From Zelonia costaricensis (lineage: Eukaryota; Euglenozoa; Kinetoplastea; Trypanosomatida; Trypanosomatidae), in contig JASAOO010003246.1 in NCBI GenBank assembly GCA_030849075.1, forward strand, positions 1-31,826: DNA of 31,826 nucleotides, in the 5' to 3' direction. Under the pieces are notes generated by a model. It was not told the origin of the DNA, ran no database searches, and saw nothing but the letters and a program-made list of their open reading frames with translations. A program made the position numbers and the translations under genes. The first letter of the stretch is position 1. Each line of letters opens with the position of its first letter. Positions 17,561 through 28,480 of this stretch are shown here, piece after piece.

Positions 17561-18723
17561 CGGCGCCGAGAGAAGCATACACAGGACGCGCAGGAGACAC
17601 ACGCACACACATGCCGAGGCAGCCCCCCTTGTGCTGCACTCTACCGCTCACACGAGAGTGTGAAGGTCCTTCTCGTGCGTGGGCGCGGGCAGGGGGCATC
17701 TGTGCGCGTGGATTTACCTCACACACCCACATAGCCGCGCACGCAGGTACGTTTGTGGTGCACGTCTACGCTGCCCCCACCCCACTCCGAAGCGGCGCAC
17801 AGAGGACCGGGGGAGGTGAGGGACGAGGACGGCGTCGGCGACTCACGGAGCGGGGGGGGGAGGGAGAGGGGGAAGCAGGAGTTGAAGAGTGGGATCGGTG
17901 GTCTATCCCCCTTTCTGTATTGGTGCTTCACATTTGCCTTGAAGCCCCTGTTTGCGTTCGCGCTCACGAAGAAGAGGCTGGGAGAGAGAGGGGTGGGGAA
18001 TGGGGAGCACCACGTGCGGAGTACGGAGGAGGGGGGGGGGGAGAGACGGGGAGACGAGGTTCGTGGTGGTGCGTAGGCGCCGCACAGGCAATGGCGCAAC
18101 ATAAAGATGGTAGCAAGTCGATTGTGTGTGGTAGACGGGAGGATGGATGGTTGAATGGCTGGAGGTGTGTGGGTGGGGGTGGGAGAGGAGGGGGTCTGCC
18201 AGACACACAGACGGACGGACAGCGTGGCGAGAGGAGAGGAGAGGAGGGGGAGGGAGAAGGGAGGTGAGGGGCGTTGGTGGTGGAACACCACAACGAGAAA
18301 CCTCAACGGAGGGAGTCGGATGGGGGGGAGGGCGGAAGGTTGGGTTGGAGTGGGGCGAGGCGGTTCTACGCGCAGGGCCGTCCACACAACTGCCGAGGAG
18401 GAGGAGGAGGAATGCGGGAGAGAGAGGGAAGGGTGCGTGTTGCGGTGGTGGGGGGGGGGCGGGGGAGGCGGGAAGGTTCAGGTGCAGGTGCGACTGCAGG
18501 AGCCCGCCCAAAACACAGAGAGGAGTAGGGGAAAGACCAAGCCGATGTCCGGGAAGCGGAACCAGAGAGGCAGGGAGAGGAAGGTCGGGGGGTGGGGGAG
18601 GGGTGGGGAGGAGGAGCACCACAGGAAGAGGCGCCAACACACGTCCCAACGCGGCACGCTGCAACATCACGCACCCGTCTGGCCGCTGCTTGTGTGCCCT
18701 CACTCCCCCCACCCCTCCGCTGC

Positions 18724-21700
18724 TCACGGCGACTGCTCATCGCAGGGCATCTGCGCGGTGCACGCGGACGCCTGCGGGGACGGTGCCGATGGCGTGGGCG
18801 AGGTCACGCCCGGCAGCGACTGCACCGCGCTGACCACCTCCTCCGTGTTGCCGCCATGCCGCGTCGGCGACGCCAGCTCGTGCTGTGGGTGGTGCCAGCG
18901 CTGGTGATGCACGACGCCCGGGGCCGACTGGGGCGGGGTGCGCTGGGCCGGCTTGCGGCGGCGGTGCAGCGAGCCCGACAACATCGACACTGGTGTACTC
19001 GCGTCGAAGAGAAAGGAAGACCGCACACGCGTGGCGGCGAGTGAGGGCTTCTGGGGCTGCGCGTCGCCGAGCTTGTCGTGCTCGCGGTGCGCCTCCTCGT
19101 CTGCGTCGCTTCCCGTTTCCCGACTTGCACCGCTGTCGCTGCGCTCGGCGGAGCGGCCGGCGTCGGTGGCGCTCGCCGCGTATGGGGAGGTTGGCGAAGA
19201 CGCTGTCGTTGCAGGCAGCACTACCATGAAGTGGTGCGGCGACGGCACCGGGTGCGTCGCGCGGCGCTGCCGGGTGGTCTGATGCTGCATCGGCGGCGGG
19301 CGCGGCCCCCCGTCACTGCCGCTCATAACGTCCTTTGCGTATCGCTGATGCGGCCCCACATCGGACCGATCGAGCTCCCGCTCCGCGATGAGCTCCGGCG
19401 CGAGCTGCCGCGGGCCCGGGTGCCCCGAGTGACTGCGGTTCTCGCCCGCATCGGCAGCGGCAAAGAGCGGCACGAGCGCGTCGAGGGCGCACGGCACGCC
19501 GCTCGCGGTAGCCGCCACTCCCGCTGTGCCGCCACCGCCTCGTCCCCGGCGCATCGCAGCACCAGCGCCGTTCACCGACTCGCCGCTCCCCGTTGGCGCG
19601 ACCAGGGCACTGCCAGAGCCGCTGCCACCCAAGACGTCCGCGGCGTCACTGCTCACCAGTACACCGCTGTCGCTGCCGCCGAGCTCGCCGGCCACTGGGG
19701 TGTGGTGGTCGGTACGCGCACCCGCCTCCAGCCGCAGCTCGCTCCCGGTGATGGTCGTGCTCGCCGTCTGCAACGCCGACTCTGACGCGTCGGACAGCGT
19801 CGCCACGGACAGCGGCGGCGGGGGCCCGGCGCGGACGCGGCGGTTCGCGCTGCCCGAGCTGCCGCCCCGCATCGAGCGAGGGCGGGGTTGCAACTGCGAC
19901 TGCAGCAGCGCGTCCACCTGCCCGCTGACGTCCAATGGCGGGTCGCGCTGCTGACCCCACGGGGATTCGGTCGCCGCGCGCATGTCGGTGGCGTTGCCTG
20001 ACGTGCGTGTCCTTGACGGGGGAAGAGCGGCGGAGGCGCCGGCAGGTACGTGCGGTGAGACAGAGGGCTGCGGCGTGGTGCCCGCGTAGGCGTGTGGCTG
20101 CTGCGGCGGCGGCGGCGAGGCAGGAGTTTGTGCGGGGAGCACCGCAACACTCATCTTCCGTGGGGTCGGCAGACTTCCGCGCACCGGGCTTGCCTTATTG
20201 CCGGCCTGAGAGTGCACCGCCGCCGCACGAGAAGGTGGATGCTCGTCCCTGTTGGAGGGCGCAGGCGCGTGCTGCGGCGGCAGTGGAGGCGGTGACACAC
20301 GATGCGGCGGGTTGCTGCGCGGCACGCTTCCTCCACCGGCCTGCCCAGCGGTTGCACCGGTGAGGGCCACGGCGGGGGAGAGGAGGATCGGCGCAAGATG
20401 CACAAGCCCCGCGCTCCCGGGCGGCGCCGCCCCTGCAGCGGGCTGCGCCGCCATCGTGGACGTGGAGCCCTGGTGCTGGGTGAGGGAGAGGAGGGAGGCA
20501 AGTCGTCTGCCTTGGAGCGGGAGGGGGGCCAAACTGGAGGGCTGTGTCGACGTCATCTGCTCCTGCTGCAGGGTATGCTGCGACTGCGACTGCAGGTGCT
20601 GGTGCTGCAGGATGGACGAGAGGGCGCTGGGCAGTGGCGGCTGCATCGGCTGGAAGCGCTGACTCGGGGCGGAGAAGCTCAGGTCATTCACCTGGGTGCC
20701 GGCGACCAGGGCCGCGGTGGGCTGCGATGCCGCACCCCCGCTGCCACCCGACGACGACGTGCTCGGCTGGTGGTGCGACGTATGGTGGTGGGCAAGTGTC
20801 AACGCGTGGACGGCGGCGCCCGGGCTGATGCCCAGCGGTGGGGGCGGTGCCAGCGTGGCCGCCGCGGCAGCGGCCGCAGAGGTGGCGCTGAGGCGCTGGG
20901 AGGGGGACAGCACGGTGCTGCCGCTTCCGCTGGCCCCCGCGCCGGCGCGCTGCCGCAACGCGTTCGCGCTGTTGAGTTCCCCTGTGATGGAGTTACTTGC
21001 GACGGAGCGGGTGGGGCTGAGTAGCTGCCCGCGCTCGTCGCCGCCCACCGCCGTGCCAACGCGCTTCAGGGGGCTGTGCCGCAGCGAGGAGACCGAGCCG
21101 AAGTGGTCCGTCTCCTGGCGGCTGGCACTCTTGCGCTCGCGCGAGGTCGACGCCGCCGTGGTGTGCTGCGGCAGCGGTAACGGCGCCTGCGACGAGGCCG
21201 CGGCGCTGGCGGCAGCCCCAGCGGCGTTGAGCTTCTTCGGCGACAGCAACGTCAAGGCGCGGGCCCGGGCGGTGCGCGTGGCGGGGTGGTACGGGGACAG
21301 CACCCCGCTCACGCCGGGGAGGACCGTGCCGGAGGGCGGGTAGGCGCAGTTGCCGCTGTTCATGCTATTGTTGCTCTGGCTGGCCGTGCCGGCGGTGACC
21401 GAGCACGTGCGATGGGCCGGGGTGGGCACTGCCTCCGCGCCCGCGGGCCCGGCGGCTCCTGGCGCGTGCGGGGCTCGGGCCTTGGACGGCAGACGCGAGC
21501 TGCGGCGGTTCCGCAGAGAGAGGGAGCCGGTGCTCCGGGCACGCAGCACGACCGGGGTAATCTTCGCCTGCAGAATCTGACGCCGCTGGCCGCTGCTGCA
21601 CGCCGCACCAGCCGCACCGCCACTACGCGGCGCCAAAGCTAGCGGGGTGGCGCTGCCCTTGCGGGATGCCTGCGGCCGTGCCGCCGGCGACCGCGCCACA

Positions 21701-24700
21701 GAGGACGCGGCGGCCGCACCGGGAGAGCGGGGCGCGTGCGCTGAGTGCCGCAGCGGGTTCGCCGAGGAGCCCGCCAGCGCGCCGCGCGGCGACGCCGGCA
21801 CGTGAAACGTCGCGCCCTGGCCGGCGCTGTGACATCCCTCCGCGAGGTTGCCACGGCCGCCGCCGCCGCTGCTGCTGCCTCTGCTCATGCTGGTGTGCAT
21901 CCGGTCGGCCTCACGCCCCACCGTTGCGTCGGCGCTGACGTTCATCAGCGGCCGCTCCGCCTCCAGGCTGCGGCACTGCTCGTTGCGCAGCACGTCGATC
22001 AGCCGTCGCGCCGAGCCGGCGCTCACGTTGATGCTGTTGTTGTTGCTGTGCTCGTTGTGGCTGCCCATGCCGCCAATGCTCGCGATGCCGCCACCCCCAC
22101 CACTAACGTTGGGACTGGCGCTGCTGCTCGGGCGGCCCGGAGCGGTCGATGCGGAGGGCTGCACGGCGCCGTCCGACCGCGTTCGCGCCTCTGTTGTTGC
22201 TGCTGCTGCGGCGGATGCTGATGCTGCCGTGACGGCGCCGTGCTCGACTGCTGGGACCGCAGCAACCGCCTTTGGCCGCGCCGCAGTTGCGTTTCCCGTG
22301 GCGGGCGTCTCGGGCGCCGCGACGTCTGAGGTGGAGCTCGGGTTCAGCGGCAGCGGCATGCCCATGCGCGCGTCCGTCGTGGACAGCGCCGGCGCGAAGG
22401 GGGAGCCGCTCCCGTGCTGGCTGGTGCTCGCCGACCCTACCCCGGCCGCAGCGTCGCTCAACGACTCGACCGCCGCAAGCGTCGCGGCCCCAGTGCGGAT
22501 CGGCACGTTCCGGGCGACGACGACGGACGGCGACACGATGATCGACGGTGGCACCGGCGTCGCACTCGCCGGCGTGCTTGACGTAACGGTGAGCGGGCTG
22601 GTGAGGGTGGCGGTGGGGGAGAGCAGGGTATTCGCCGTGGCTGCTATCGCCGCCGCCGTGGCGCCCGTGTACCCAGCGGTGTGCACACTCAGAAAGTGCG
22701 CAGGGATCACGCTGGCGAGCGACTGCAGCGAGCTGTTGTTGGACACGGTCTTGGCGGATGCGGAGTGAGGCCCCGGCGAAGGCCGCCCTCGCAGCGACGA
22801 GGCGGTGCCCGTTGGGGTAGCCGTCGGCGGCACAATCGTGGTCGGGCTCGCCGCACCGAGTGGCAGCGACTCCGTTGTCGTTGCGGGGACGAAGTGCGAG
22901 ATGAGCGACGGGGAGCGGCGTCCTGCAGGCGTGATGCGGGCGGCAGCCTCGCCCAGTAGCGACGCGGACGACTGGAAGGGCGCCGAGAGGGTGGCGTAGC
23001 CGGTCACCATGGACGGGGACGCGTTGCGACTGAAGGACGCCATAGACGCGTTGCGGCCACTGCTGCGATGCCGGCAGCGCCTATCGCTCTGACGGTGACT
23101 CAGGTCGCCGCCGCCGCTGCTGCTGTCGCCGCCGGCGCCGCGTCGGCTGCGTCCGTGCTGGCGGTGGGAGAAAGTGACCGAGGCGGTCGAGAAGGACGGG
23201 CAGGAGCGCTCGCGCGTGTCTGCCTCCTCGTCGCTGTCCATGTCCGCCTCGGCAGCGCCGTCCTCATTCTCAGCCTCACCGTTCTCGCCATCCCCGGCGC
23301 TGCTGCGGCTGCCCGAGCGCCGATACGCGGCCCGGCTCTTCGCCACGTCGGCGGTGAGCTCCCGAAGGGTACGCAGCGCCCTCGCCAATGCTGATGACGT
23401 GTGCGAGGTGCGGTGGAACAGAGTTTCCACCGCCGTGCCGACGCGGCGCAGCATGCGACGGCGCTTGTCCCGCTCCCCGTGCAAGTTGCGCACCGCCGCC
23501 GCGAGGAACTCGCGCAGCTGCGTCAGCGCCATGGTGTTCTGCACCGTCTGCGCGAAGAGCTCCGCAATCGCCGTGCCGCTGTCGGTGCCCGCGGGCAGCT
23601 GCACCCGCCGCGGCGGTGTTGCCGAGCTGCTCATCGACGCCGACGTGCTCGGCGCAAAGGAGGCCGGCGCACCCGCCGCAGCGCCCGCACCATGACCAAC
23701 CGCCACGGCAGAGGCGAAGCTGTTCAGCCTACCCTCCGCCGCCGCGCCGCCGGTGCCCACGGTGGACAGCGGTGTGGCGCCGGCGAGTGAGGGGGCGGAG
23801 AAAGACGGACGCGCTCGCGGAAGGCAGAGGGCCTCGAAGAGGCGGTGCAGGTCATCGTCGGACGCACCGCCACCACCACCACCGCTCCCTCCTCCGCCGC
23901 CGCCGATGCGCGGGTTGGAGCCCGCCTCCCGCTCCTCGACCCCGCCGCCGCCTCCGGAGTTGCGGTGCGGCGGTGCAGTGGCCTGCGCCCGCGCGGCGAG
24001 GGAGTCGAGCGGTGGACGGACCCCCGCCGTCACCGACGGGCCGCGGTGCATCCGACTTCCGCTGTCACGGTGGTGCGCAGATGACAACGTGGAGGAGGGC
24101 GGGTAGGGCGGCTGCGGATGCTGCGGTTGCGCTTGTGGGTGCGTACCCCGATGCAGCGGTGGCGTCGCGCTGCTCGGTACAAGAGCGCCGCCACGCGGCG
24201 CTGCGTCGACAAGAGACTGCGTCGTCACCGGCGTGGAACTGCGCGAGACCTCTGGCGAGGACAGCAGTGTCACCGGAATGGTCCAGCCAAAGTCCTGCAT
24301 CAGCATCGTGCTCGCCGTGTCGGTGGAGGTGGTGCCCGTGTGGGCAGTGCTCGCTGTGGTGATGTTCTCGGTGTCGGTGGCGTCGTCCGCACTCTGCTGC
24401 TGCGGCTTCTGGTGTTGCTGTGCCTGCGCGGCGTGCGTGGGGCTCACCACTGTGACGAGGGAGCCCTGCCGCTGTCTGCCGCCACCGCCGCCGCCGCCTG
24501 TCTGAGCACCGCCGCCGCCGTGCGATGTGGCGAAGCGCGATACGCTGAAGGAAGGAGGGTCGTTACCGCTGAGGCTGTTGGCCGCGCTGGTGTTGGGCAG
24601 CGGCGTGCCGGCCGGGGCGCCGGTGACGCTGTGGTGATGGAAGAGCGGCTGCACGCCTCCTCCTCCAACGCTGCTTGCCGTCGTCGCAGCCCCGCCTGAT

Positions 24701-25950
24701 GCGCCGCTGCTCCCCAGTCCAGACCCGGCGGACGCCCCGCTCGCCTCCTTCCACTTGCTATTCGCGATGTCAGACGGTGAGAGGACGTTTGCGGCGGCGG
24801 AGGTTGATGGGTGGTACGCTGCGTGCGCGGTGACCCCCTCCTCCGCATTCGACCCACCACCACCACCGCCACCACCACTCCCGCCTGCAGATCCGCGCGG
24901 TGGAGCGGTGCGCTCCGCGATGAACGCTGAGTGCACCTCCGCGACGACAGAGGCGGAGATGACGTGCGGGTTGCGCGGCGGGCGGGTGCGGCGTTGCCGC
25001 TGCTGCGAGAGCGACTCGGGGCCCGCGGACACTCTCGACGGCACAGGCACGGACGGCGCCGCGGCAGCCGATGCGGCGGTGGACGAGACCGCTGTGTTGG
25101 TGACCGGTGTCGCAGGCGCGGCTAGAGAGCCGCTGCCACCTGCCGCGTTGCCGTGCTCGTTGCCGCTGCCCTCCCTTGTAAGGCCCGAGGTCATGCGTCG
25201 GCTCAGTCGCGTCCATGACGCCGTGCGCTGCTCACTCATCGCGGTGCTCGCCGACTCTGCCGCGGGTGCGGTGGTGGACAGGGCCGTGCGGGTTGGCGTC
25301 GCATGGCGCGTGTCCTGCGACGCCTCGTGCGCGTCCTGCCCCGTGGCCGGCGAGGACGCCTCCGAGCTGCCCACCGGCGCCGACTGAACGGCGGCGTCGT
25401 GACGGATTGGGGGTGCCGCGGCACGTGCCTGTTGTTCCTCCAGCGCGCGGATGCGCTCCTGCATGCCACGCAGCATCTCGCGGAGCTCAGCGTCGACGCT
25501 GGGGAGCACACGCTGCAGCGACGGCGGTGGCGGCGGCGGTTGTGGCGGCGCCAAGCGATATGGCAGGGAGGGCGGCGAGCCCGTCATCGCGGTCAACGTG
25601 GGCGTGAGGGTGGGGAGCTGCGGCTGGGTGACGAGGGAGGGGCGGTTGGGTGTCATGGAAGGGGCCGAGACGGGGACCAGCGGCGGCTTCGCTGTGCAGT
25701 TCAGGTCAGCGGCATCCTGACTGTCAGTCCCGAACACCGCCATCGAACTGACCTCCTCCCTGCACCGCGGGAAATCCGTCATGAACACATTGCCGGCTCG
25801 CTCCTCCCCGTCCTGGTGCTGCAATGCTGCGGCTGCAGCTGCGGCTGCGGCTGCGCCTCCTGCTGACCCTCTCGCAGGGCCGGTGTCGCACTCCTCCACG
25901 TGCGTGTTCACCGGGAAGGAGACGCTGTTGTTGGCGCTGGAAGAGAACAT
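18724..25950 (-). CDS. Very large low-complexity protein of unknown function (2408 residues)
   Basis: I do not recognise a family. The 2408-residue product is mostly disordered sequence rich in Ser, Ala, Pro, Gly, Thr and His/Gln, with homopolymers such as ten Ala near residue 36. The parts with ordered character are few. A hydrophobic/acidic patch includes VFMTDFPRCREE (~50-62). A short coiled coil ELREMLRGMQERIRALEEQQ lies at ~154-173. A helical block lies at about 790-877, containing FAQTVQNTMALTQLREFLAA and a basic stretch ERDKRRRMLRRVGTAVETLF. Near the C-terminus (~2304-2325) is SSFLFDASTPVSMLSGSL with basic flanks. No signal peptide, membrane span or catalytic motif is visible. Start ATG 25950 is the first ATG after a strong splice acceptor at 25976; the longer frame, to 26457, begins at TTG. 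A scaffold or cytoskeletal role is possible but is only a guess. Confidence 0.85.
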   Translation of the reverse strand: MFSSSANNSVSFPVNTHVEECDTGPARGSAGGAAAAAAAAAALQHQDGEERAGNVFMTDFPRCREEVSSMAVFGTDSQDAADLNCTAKPPLVPVSAPSMTPNRPSLVTQPQLPTLTPTLTAMTGSPPSLPYRLAPPQPPPPPPSLQRVLPSVDAELREMLRGMQERIRALEEQQARAAAPPIRHDAAVQSAPVGSSEASSPATGQDAHEASQDTRHATPTRTALSTTAPAAESASTAMSEQRTASWTRLSRRMTSGLTREGSGNEHGNAAGGSGSLAAPATPVTNTAVSSTAASAAAAPSVPVPSRVSAGPESLSQQRQRRTRPPRNPHVISASVVAEVHSAFIAERTAPPRGSAGGSGGGGGGGGSNAEEGVTAHAAYHPSTSAAANVLSPSDIANSKWKEASGASAGSGLGSSGASGGAATTASSVGGGGVQPLFHHHSVTGAPAGTPLPNTSAANSLSGNDPPSFSVSRFATSHGGGGAQTGGGGGGGRQRQGSLVTVVSPTHAAQAQQHQKPQQQSADDATDTENITTASTAHTGTTSTDTASTMLMQDFGWTIPVTLLSSPEVSRSSTPVTTQSLVDAAPRGGALVPSSATPPLHRGTHPQAQPQHPQPPYPPSSTLSSAHHRDSGSRMHRGPSVTAGVRPPLDSLAARAQATAPPHRNSGGGGGVEEREAGSNPRIGGGGGGSGGGGGGASDDDLHRLFEALCLPRARPSFSAPSLAGATPLSTVGTGGAAAEGRLNSFASAVAVGHGAGAAAGAPASFAPSTSASMSSSATPPRRVQLPAGTDSGTAIAELFAQTVQNTMALTQLREFLAAAVRNLHGERDKRRRMLRRVGTAVETLFHRTSHTSSALARALRTLRELTADVAKSRAAYRRSGSRSSAGDGENGEAENEDGAAEADMDSDEEADTRERSCPSFSTASVTFSHRQHGRSRRGAGGDSSSGGGDLSHRQSDRRCRHRSSGRNASMASFSRNASPSMVTGYATLSAPFQSSASLLGEAAARITPAGRRSPSLISHFVPATTTESLPLGAASPTTIVPPTATPTGTASSLRGRPSPGPHSASAKTVSNNSSLQSLASVIPAHFLSVHTAGYTGATAAAIAATANTLLSPTATLTSPLTVTSSTPASATPVPPSIIVSPSVVVARNVPIRTGAATLAAVESLSDAAAGVGSASTSQHGSGSPFAPALSTTDARMGMPLPLNPSSTSDVAAPETPATGNATAARPKAVAAVPAVEHGAVTAASASAAAAATTEARTRSDGAVQPSASTAPGRPSSSASPNVSGGGGGIASIGGMGSHNEHSNNNSINVSAGSARRLIDVLRNEQCRSLEAERPLMNVSADATVGREADRMHTSMSRGSSSGGGGRGNLAEGCHSAGQGATFHVPASPRGALAGSSANPLRHSAHAPRSPGAAAASSVARSPAARPQASRKGSATPLALAPRSGGAAGAACSSGQRRQILQAKITPVVLRARSTGSLSLRNRRSSRLPSKARAPHAPGAAGPAGAEAVPTPAHRTCSVTAGTASQSNNSMNSGNCAYPPSGTVLPGVSGVLSPYHPATRTARARALTLLSPKKLNAAGAAASAAASSQAPLPLPQHTTAASTSRERKSASRQETDHFGSVSSLRHSPLKRVGTAVGGDERGQLLSPTRSVASNSITGELNSANALRQRAGAGASGSGSTVLSPSQRLSATSAAAAAAATLAPPPPLGISPGAAVHALTLAHHHTSHHQPSTSSSGGSGGAASQPTAALVAGTQVNDLSFSAPSQRFQPMQPPLPSALSSILQHQHLQSQSQHTLQQEQMTSTQPSSLAPLPLQGRRLASLLSLTQHQGSTSTMAAQPAAGAAPPGSAGLVHLAPILLSPAVALTGATAGQAGGGSVPRSNPPHRVSPPPLPPQHAPAPSNRDEHPPSRAAAVHSQAGNKASPVRGSLPTPRKMSVAVLPAQTPASPPPPQQPHAYAGTTPQPSVSPHVPAGASAALPPSRTRTSGNATDMRAATESPWGQQRDPPLDVSGQVDALLQSQLQPRPRSMRGGSSGSANRRVRAGPPPPLSVATLSDASESALQTASTTITGSELRLEAGARTDHHTPVAGELGGSDSGVLVSSDAADVLGGSGSGSALVAPTGSGESVNGAGAAMRRGRGGGGTAGVAATASGVPCALDALVPLFAAADAGENRSHSGHPGPRQLAPELIAERELDRSDVGPHQRYAKDVMSGSDGGPRPPPMQHQTTRQRRATHPVPSPHHFMVVLPATTASSPTSPYAASATDAGRSAERSDSGASRETGSDADEEAHREHDKLGDAQPQKPSLAATRVRSSFLFDASTPVSMLSGSLHRRRKPAQRTPPQSAPGVVHHQRWHHPQHELASPTRHGGNTEEVVSAVQSLPGVTSPTPSAPSPQASACTAQMPCDEQSP

Positions 25951-25975
25951 GTTGTCTCGCAGCTCAGCGTGCGCC

Positions 25976-26011
25976 CTCAAGAGGAAGAGGAAAAAGGGGA
26001 GAGAAGGAAGG
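25976..26011 (-). promoter_or_regulatory. Spliced-leader acceptor for the 2408-residue gene
   Basis: The minus strand reads an almost pure pyrimidine tract (complement of about 25979-26011), immediately followed by the first AG at 25977-25976. The first ATG after it is the chosen start, leaving a short leader of 25 nt. It is the clearest acceptor in the window. Confidence 0.55.
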
Positions 26012-27966
26012 TAAAGATCGGCGAGACTAGAAGAACACAATGTAGACGCACTTGTGAGGTCAACAACAACAGCCGTCAGCGCAGAGGAGTGGAGACACCA
26101 CAATAATAAGAAGAAAGCAGCGGAGCGGAGAGAGTGCGTGCAGTTCACCAGTGCGCGTCTCCTCAACACGCGCTGGTGCCCACACACGCGTGTCGGCACG
26201 ACCTGGCGATGTGGTTCGGGCTCACGCACAAGTGCTGCTGTAGCCACGAAGCGAGTCGGCAACACCCGCCACCAGTGCGCACCGAGACCCCACAGAGAGA
26301 GAAGAGAGACGGAGAACAAAAAAAAAAAAAGGCCGTCGGACAGCAGGAGGAGCGTGCGACGAGGGGGGGGGGCGGAGGGGCAGCGCAGGAAGTGCAGCCC
26401 CCCCAGCGATAACGCGAGGGGAAAGAAAGCGTCAAAAAAGAGTGAGTAGAACAGCAAAGAGTTTGCGATCCCGACCGGATCGGTGTGTCCTGGCCCTCCC
26501 GCCTCAACGCGTCACGTCACGTTCGTCTGTCTTGTGTCCGTACCGGCGTGGACGTGCAGGGGGTCTGTGTCGGCCTCGACGCAGGTTTGCCGAACTCTTT
26601 CTCGCTTCTTGTTTGCGTGAAGTGCGGCGACGGTCAGCGGCGATGCCGAAGACGCCAAATATTAAAAAAAAAAACAGAGAGAAAGGACAAATGGGAGAAG
26701 AGGGAAACGAGGAAGGCGTCGATGGTGTGGGTTGCTGCCCGCGGTGGAGCTTTTTGTCGTTTTGATGTTCAGCTTGAAAGGGGAGTGGGGGGGAGGTGAG
26801 GGAAGGCCGGGCAGGAGCAATGAAGGAAGAGTTCGGGTGTGGGGGGGTGAGGGGGGGGCGACCTAGGCGCGCACTTCGACTCCAACGACTGGGCTGGTGT
26901 AGGAGGACACGATGCCGAGCGTTCGCCGCCACAGACACACACACACACACAAACTCACACCGTTACACGGGAATGTGCGCGAGGGCAGTCACCGGAGTTT
27001 GGTGGAGAGCGTGCGTGGGTATGTTTACGGGGTGGTCAGGCTGGAGGAAGGCGGGAGGCGGCTGATGACGCACCGGCAGTCGCGTGGACTTGCGCTGATG
27101 CGGAAGATGAAGAAGAGGAAAGAAAAAGGGGGGTAGACAACGAGAAGGACTTCAGGGCACAGACAGACACACACAAACACACAGATGCTCACACACGCGC
27201 AGATACGCAGGCAAAAGGGAGGAAGGCGGGGGTACTCTACAGGAAGTATTAAGTGCGGTCCTACAAGGAGGCAGGCGAGGGGAGGGGCGTGAGGGGTCGA
27301 GGTGAATGATGGCGCTTCACGAGTGCGTGAGAGGGGGAGGGGCTCCACGTAGCGTGTGCAGGCACAGTCACGTGCTGACTGAGTGGACGTGTTCTTCTTT
27401 TCGCTTGTGGGTGGAGAGGGGCAGGGGAGTGTTGACAAGATAAAACAGAAGGAGAAAAGAAAACAGGAGTCGTGTAGTCGTGTCGAGCGTACTGCTGTGG
27501 AGACTGGAGAGGCACAGCAGCCGTGGGACGACGTAGGGGCGAGGGGCGTGTAATGGCGGTGGAGGAAGGCAACAATAGTGATGATGGTGAGAATGCATAC
27601 ACTCATGCACACACACACACACAAAATGATCAAGAGGTGCACTCAGATGGACGAGTTGTGGGGAATGGCAGACAGCGCGGCGCGGCGGCGAGGGGGGGGG
27701 TGAAACAACGTGTCACTGCAGAGCGTTCGGGGCCTGCGAGCGGACACACTAGCTACCCATGCACACACACACACACAAACACACGCACACACACGAGCGG
27801 TGAAAGGCGCAGAAGATCCCGAAAAGACGCGGGGAGGGGGCCGAGGAAGCTTGGAGAGGCCAACGGACGAAGACGCACCACAGATCAGAAGCGAAGAAGA
27901 GCGACGAAGCCGAGATGTGAAGGTGTGCACAAAGAGGAGTGGACGAGACGAAGCGGTAGTCGAAGA

Positions 27967-28006
27967 GGGGGGTGGGGTGGGGTGGAGTGGGGAGGAGGGG
28001 GGGGGT
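27967..28006. repeat. G-rich GGGGT repeat block
   Basis: Plus-strand GGGGT-like units ending in a G run, similar in make-up to the block at 8716-8746. It has G-quadruplex potential. Confidence 0.75.
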
Positions 28007-28121
28007 TGTGCACACAGTACGAGCCTCGAGGGAAGAAGCGGAGGGCGGGTGGTGAGGGAGAAGAAGAACGAGGGCCGAAGAAAGCTTGAAGGAGAGGGCG
28101 GGAGAAGAAGAAGAGTGAGGT

Positions 28122-28136
28122 GGGGGGGGGGGGGGG
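28122..28136. repeat. Plus-strand G homopolymer (15 nt)
   Basis: Longest uninterrupted G run in the window, about 115 nt from the GGGGT block. Length in an assembly may be uncertain. Confidence 0.8.
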
Positions 28137-28437
28137 TGATAGAGGCAGAGACAGAGCCGTCCCAAGTATTAAGCCTAGAAAGGGCGCGACAAAACACGAC
28201 ACTGGGGCCTGTCAGCTCTGCGCTACGTAGAAGGAAAGAAAAGAAAAAACAAGTGAGGGACAGGCACAAGTCAGAGATGAGGACGCCACACAAAGAACGC
28301 AAGGATGTGCGTAAAGAGCGCGAGTGGAAGCGCTGAGAGAAAGACGGCGGAGAAGGAGGAGTGGGGGGAGGGGCAGCGGCACCGAGGTGTGGGCACACAC
28401 AGGCAGATACACACACACACACGCACAAACACAGACA

Positions 28438-28439
<2 letters not shown>

Positions 28440-28477
<38 letters not shown>
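28440..28477. repeat. CA dinucleotide microsatellite (about 19 units)
   Basis: Longest perfect dinucleotide repeat in the window, flanked by shorter CA runs from 28394 onward. Confidence 0.92.

Positions 28478-28480
<3 letters not shown>

Larger units (their letters stand above)
17345..18723 (-). other. Intergenic spacer between the CFAP58-like gene and the 2408-residue gene
   Basis: About 1.4 kb. The plus strand is dominated by G and GA (for example about 17850-17880, 18020-18060, 18230-18470 and 18560-18620). The minus-strand RNA would therefore be C/T-rich. Frames over 200 codons occur on both strands, but they consist of Gly, Arg, Glu or Pro, Ser and Leu from the skewed composition. No supported gene. 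Confidence 0.7.

Noticed and set aside
17345..17608. N-terminal extension of the CFAP58-like protein
   Set aside because: It starts at GTG and translates a TG/CA microsatellite as His-Thr repeats. An in-frame ATG at 17578 exists, but a first AG near 17505 would exclude it from the mRNA.
25951..26457. N-terminal extension of the 2408-residue protein with hydrophobic stretches
   Set aside because: It starts at TTG. The hydrophobic segments come from the T/C-rich splice tract, and the acceptor at 25976 removes this part from the mRNA.
26460..26660. Possible RNA gene in the mixed-composition block
   Set aside because: I found no tRNA-like B box or cloverleaf, only a short inverted repeat near 26470. 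There is not enough to call an RNA gene.
28440..28477. CA repeat arrays considered as CRISPR or telomere-like repeats
   Set aside because: They are plain dinucleotide microsatellites without spacers and without the TTAGGG-type telomere unit.
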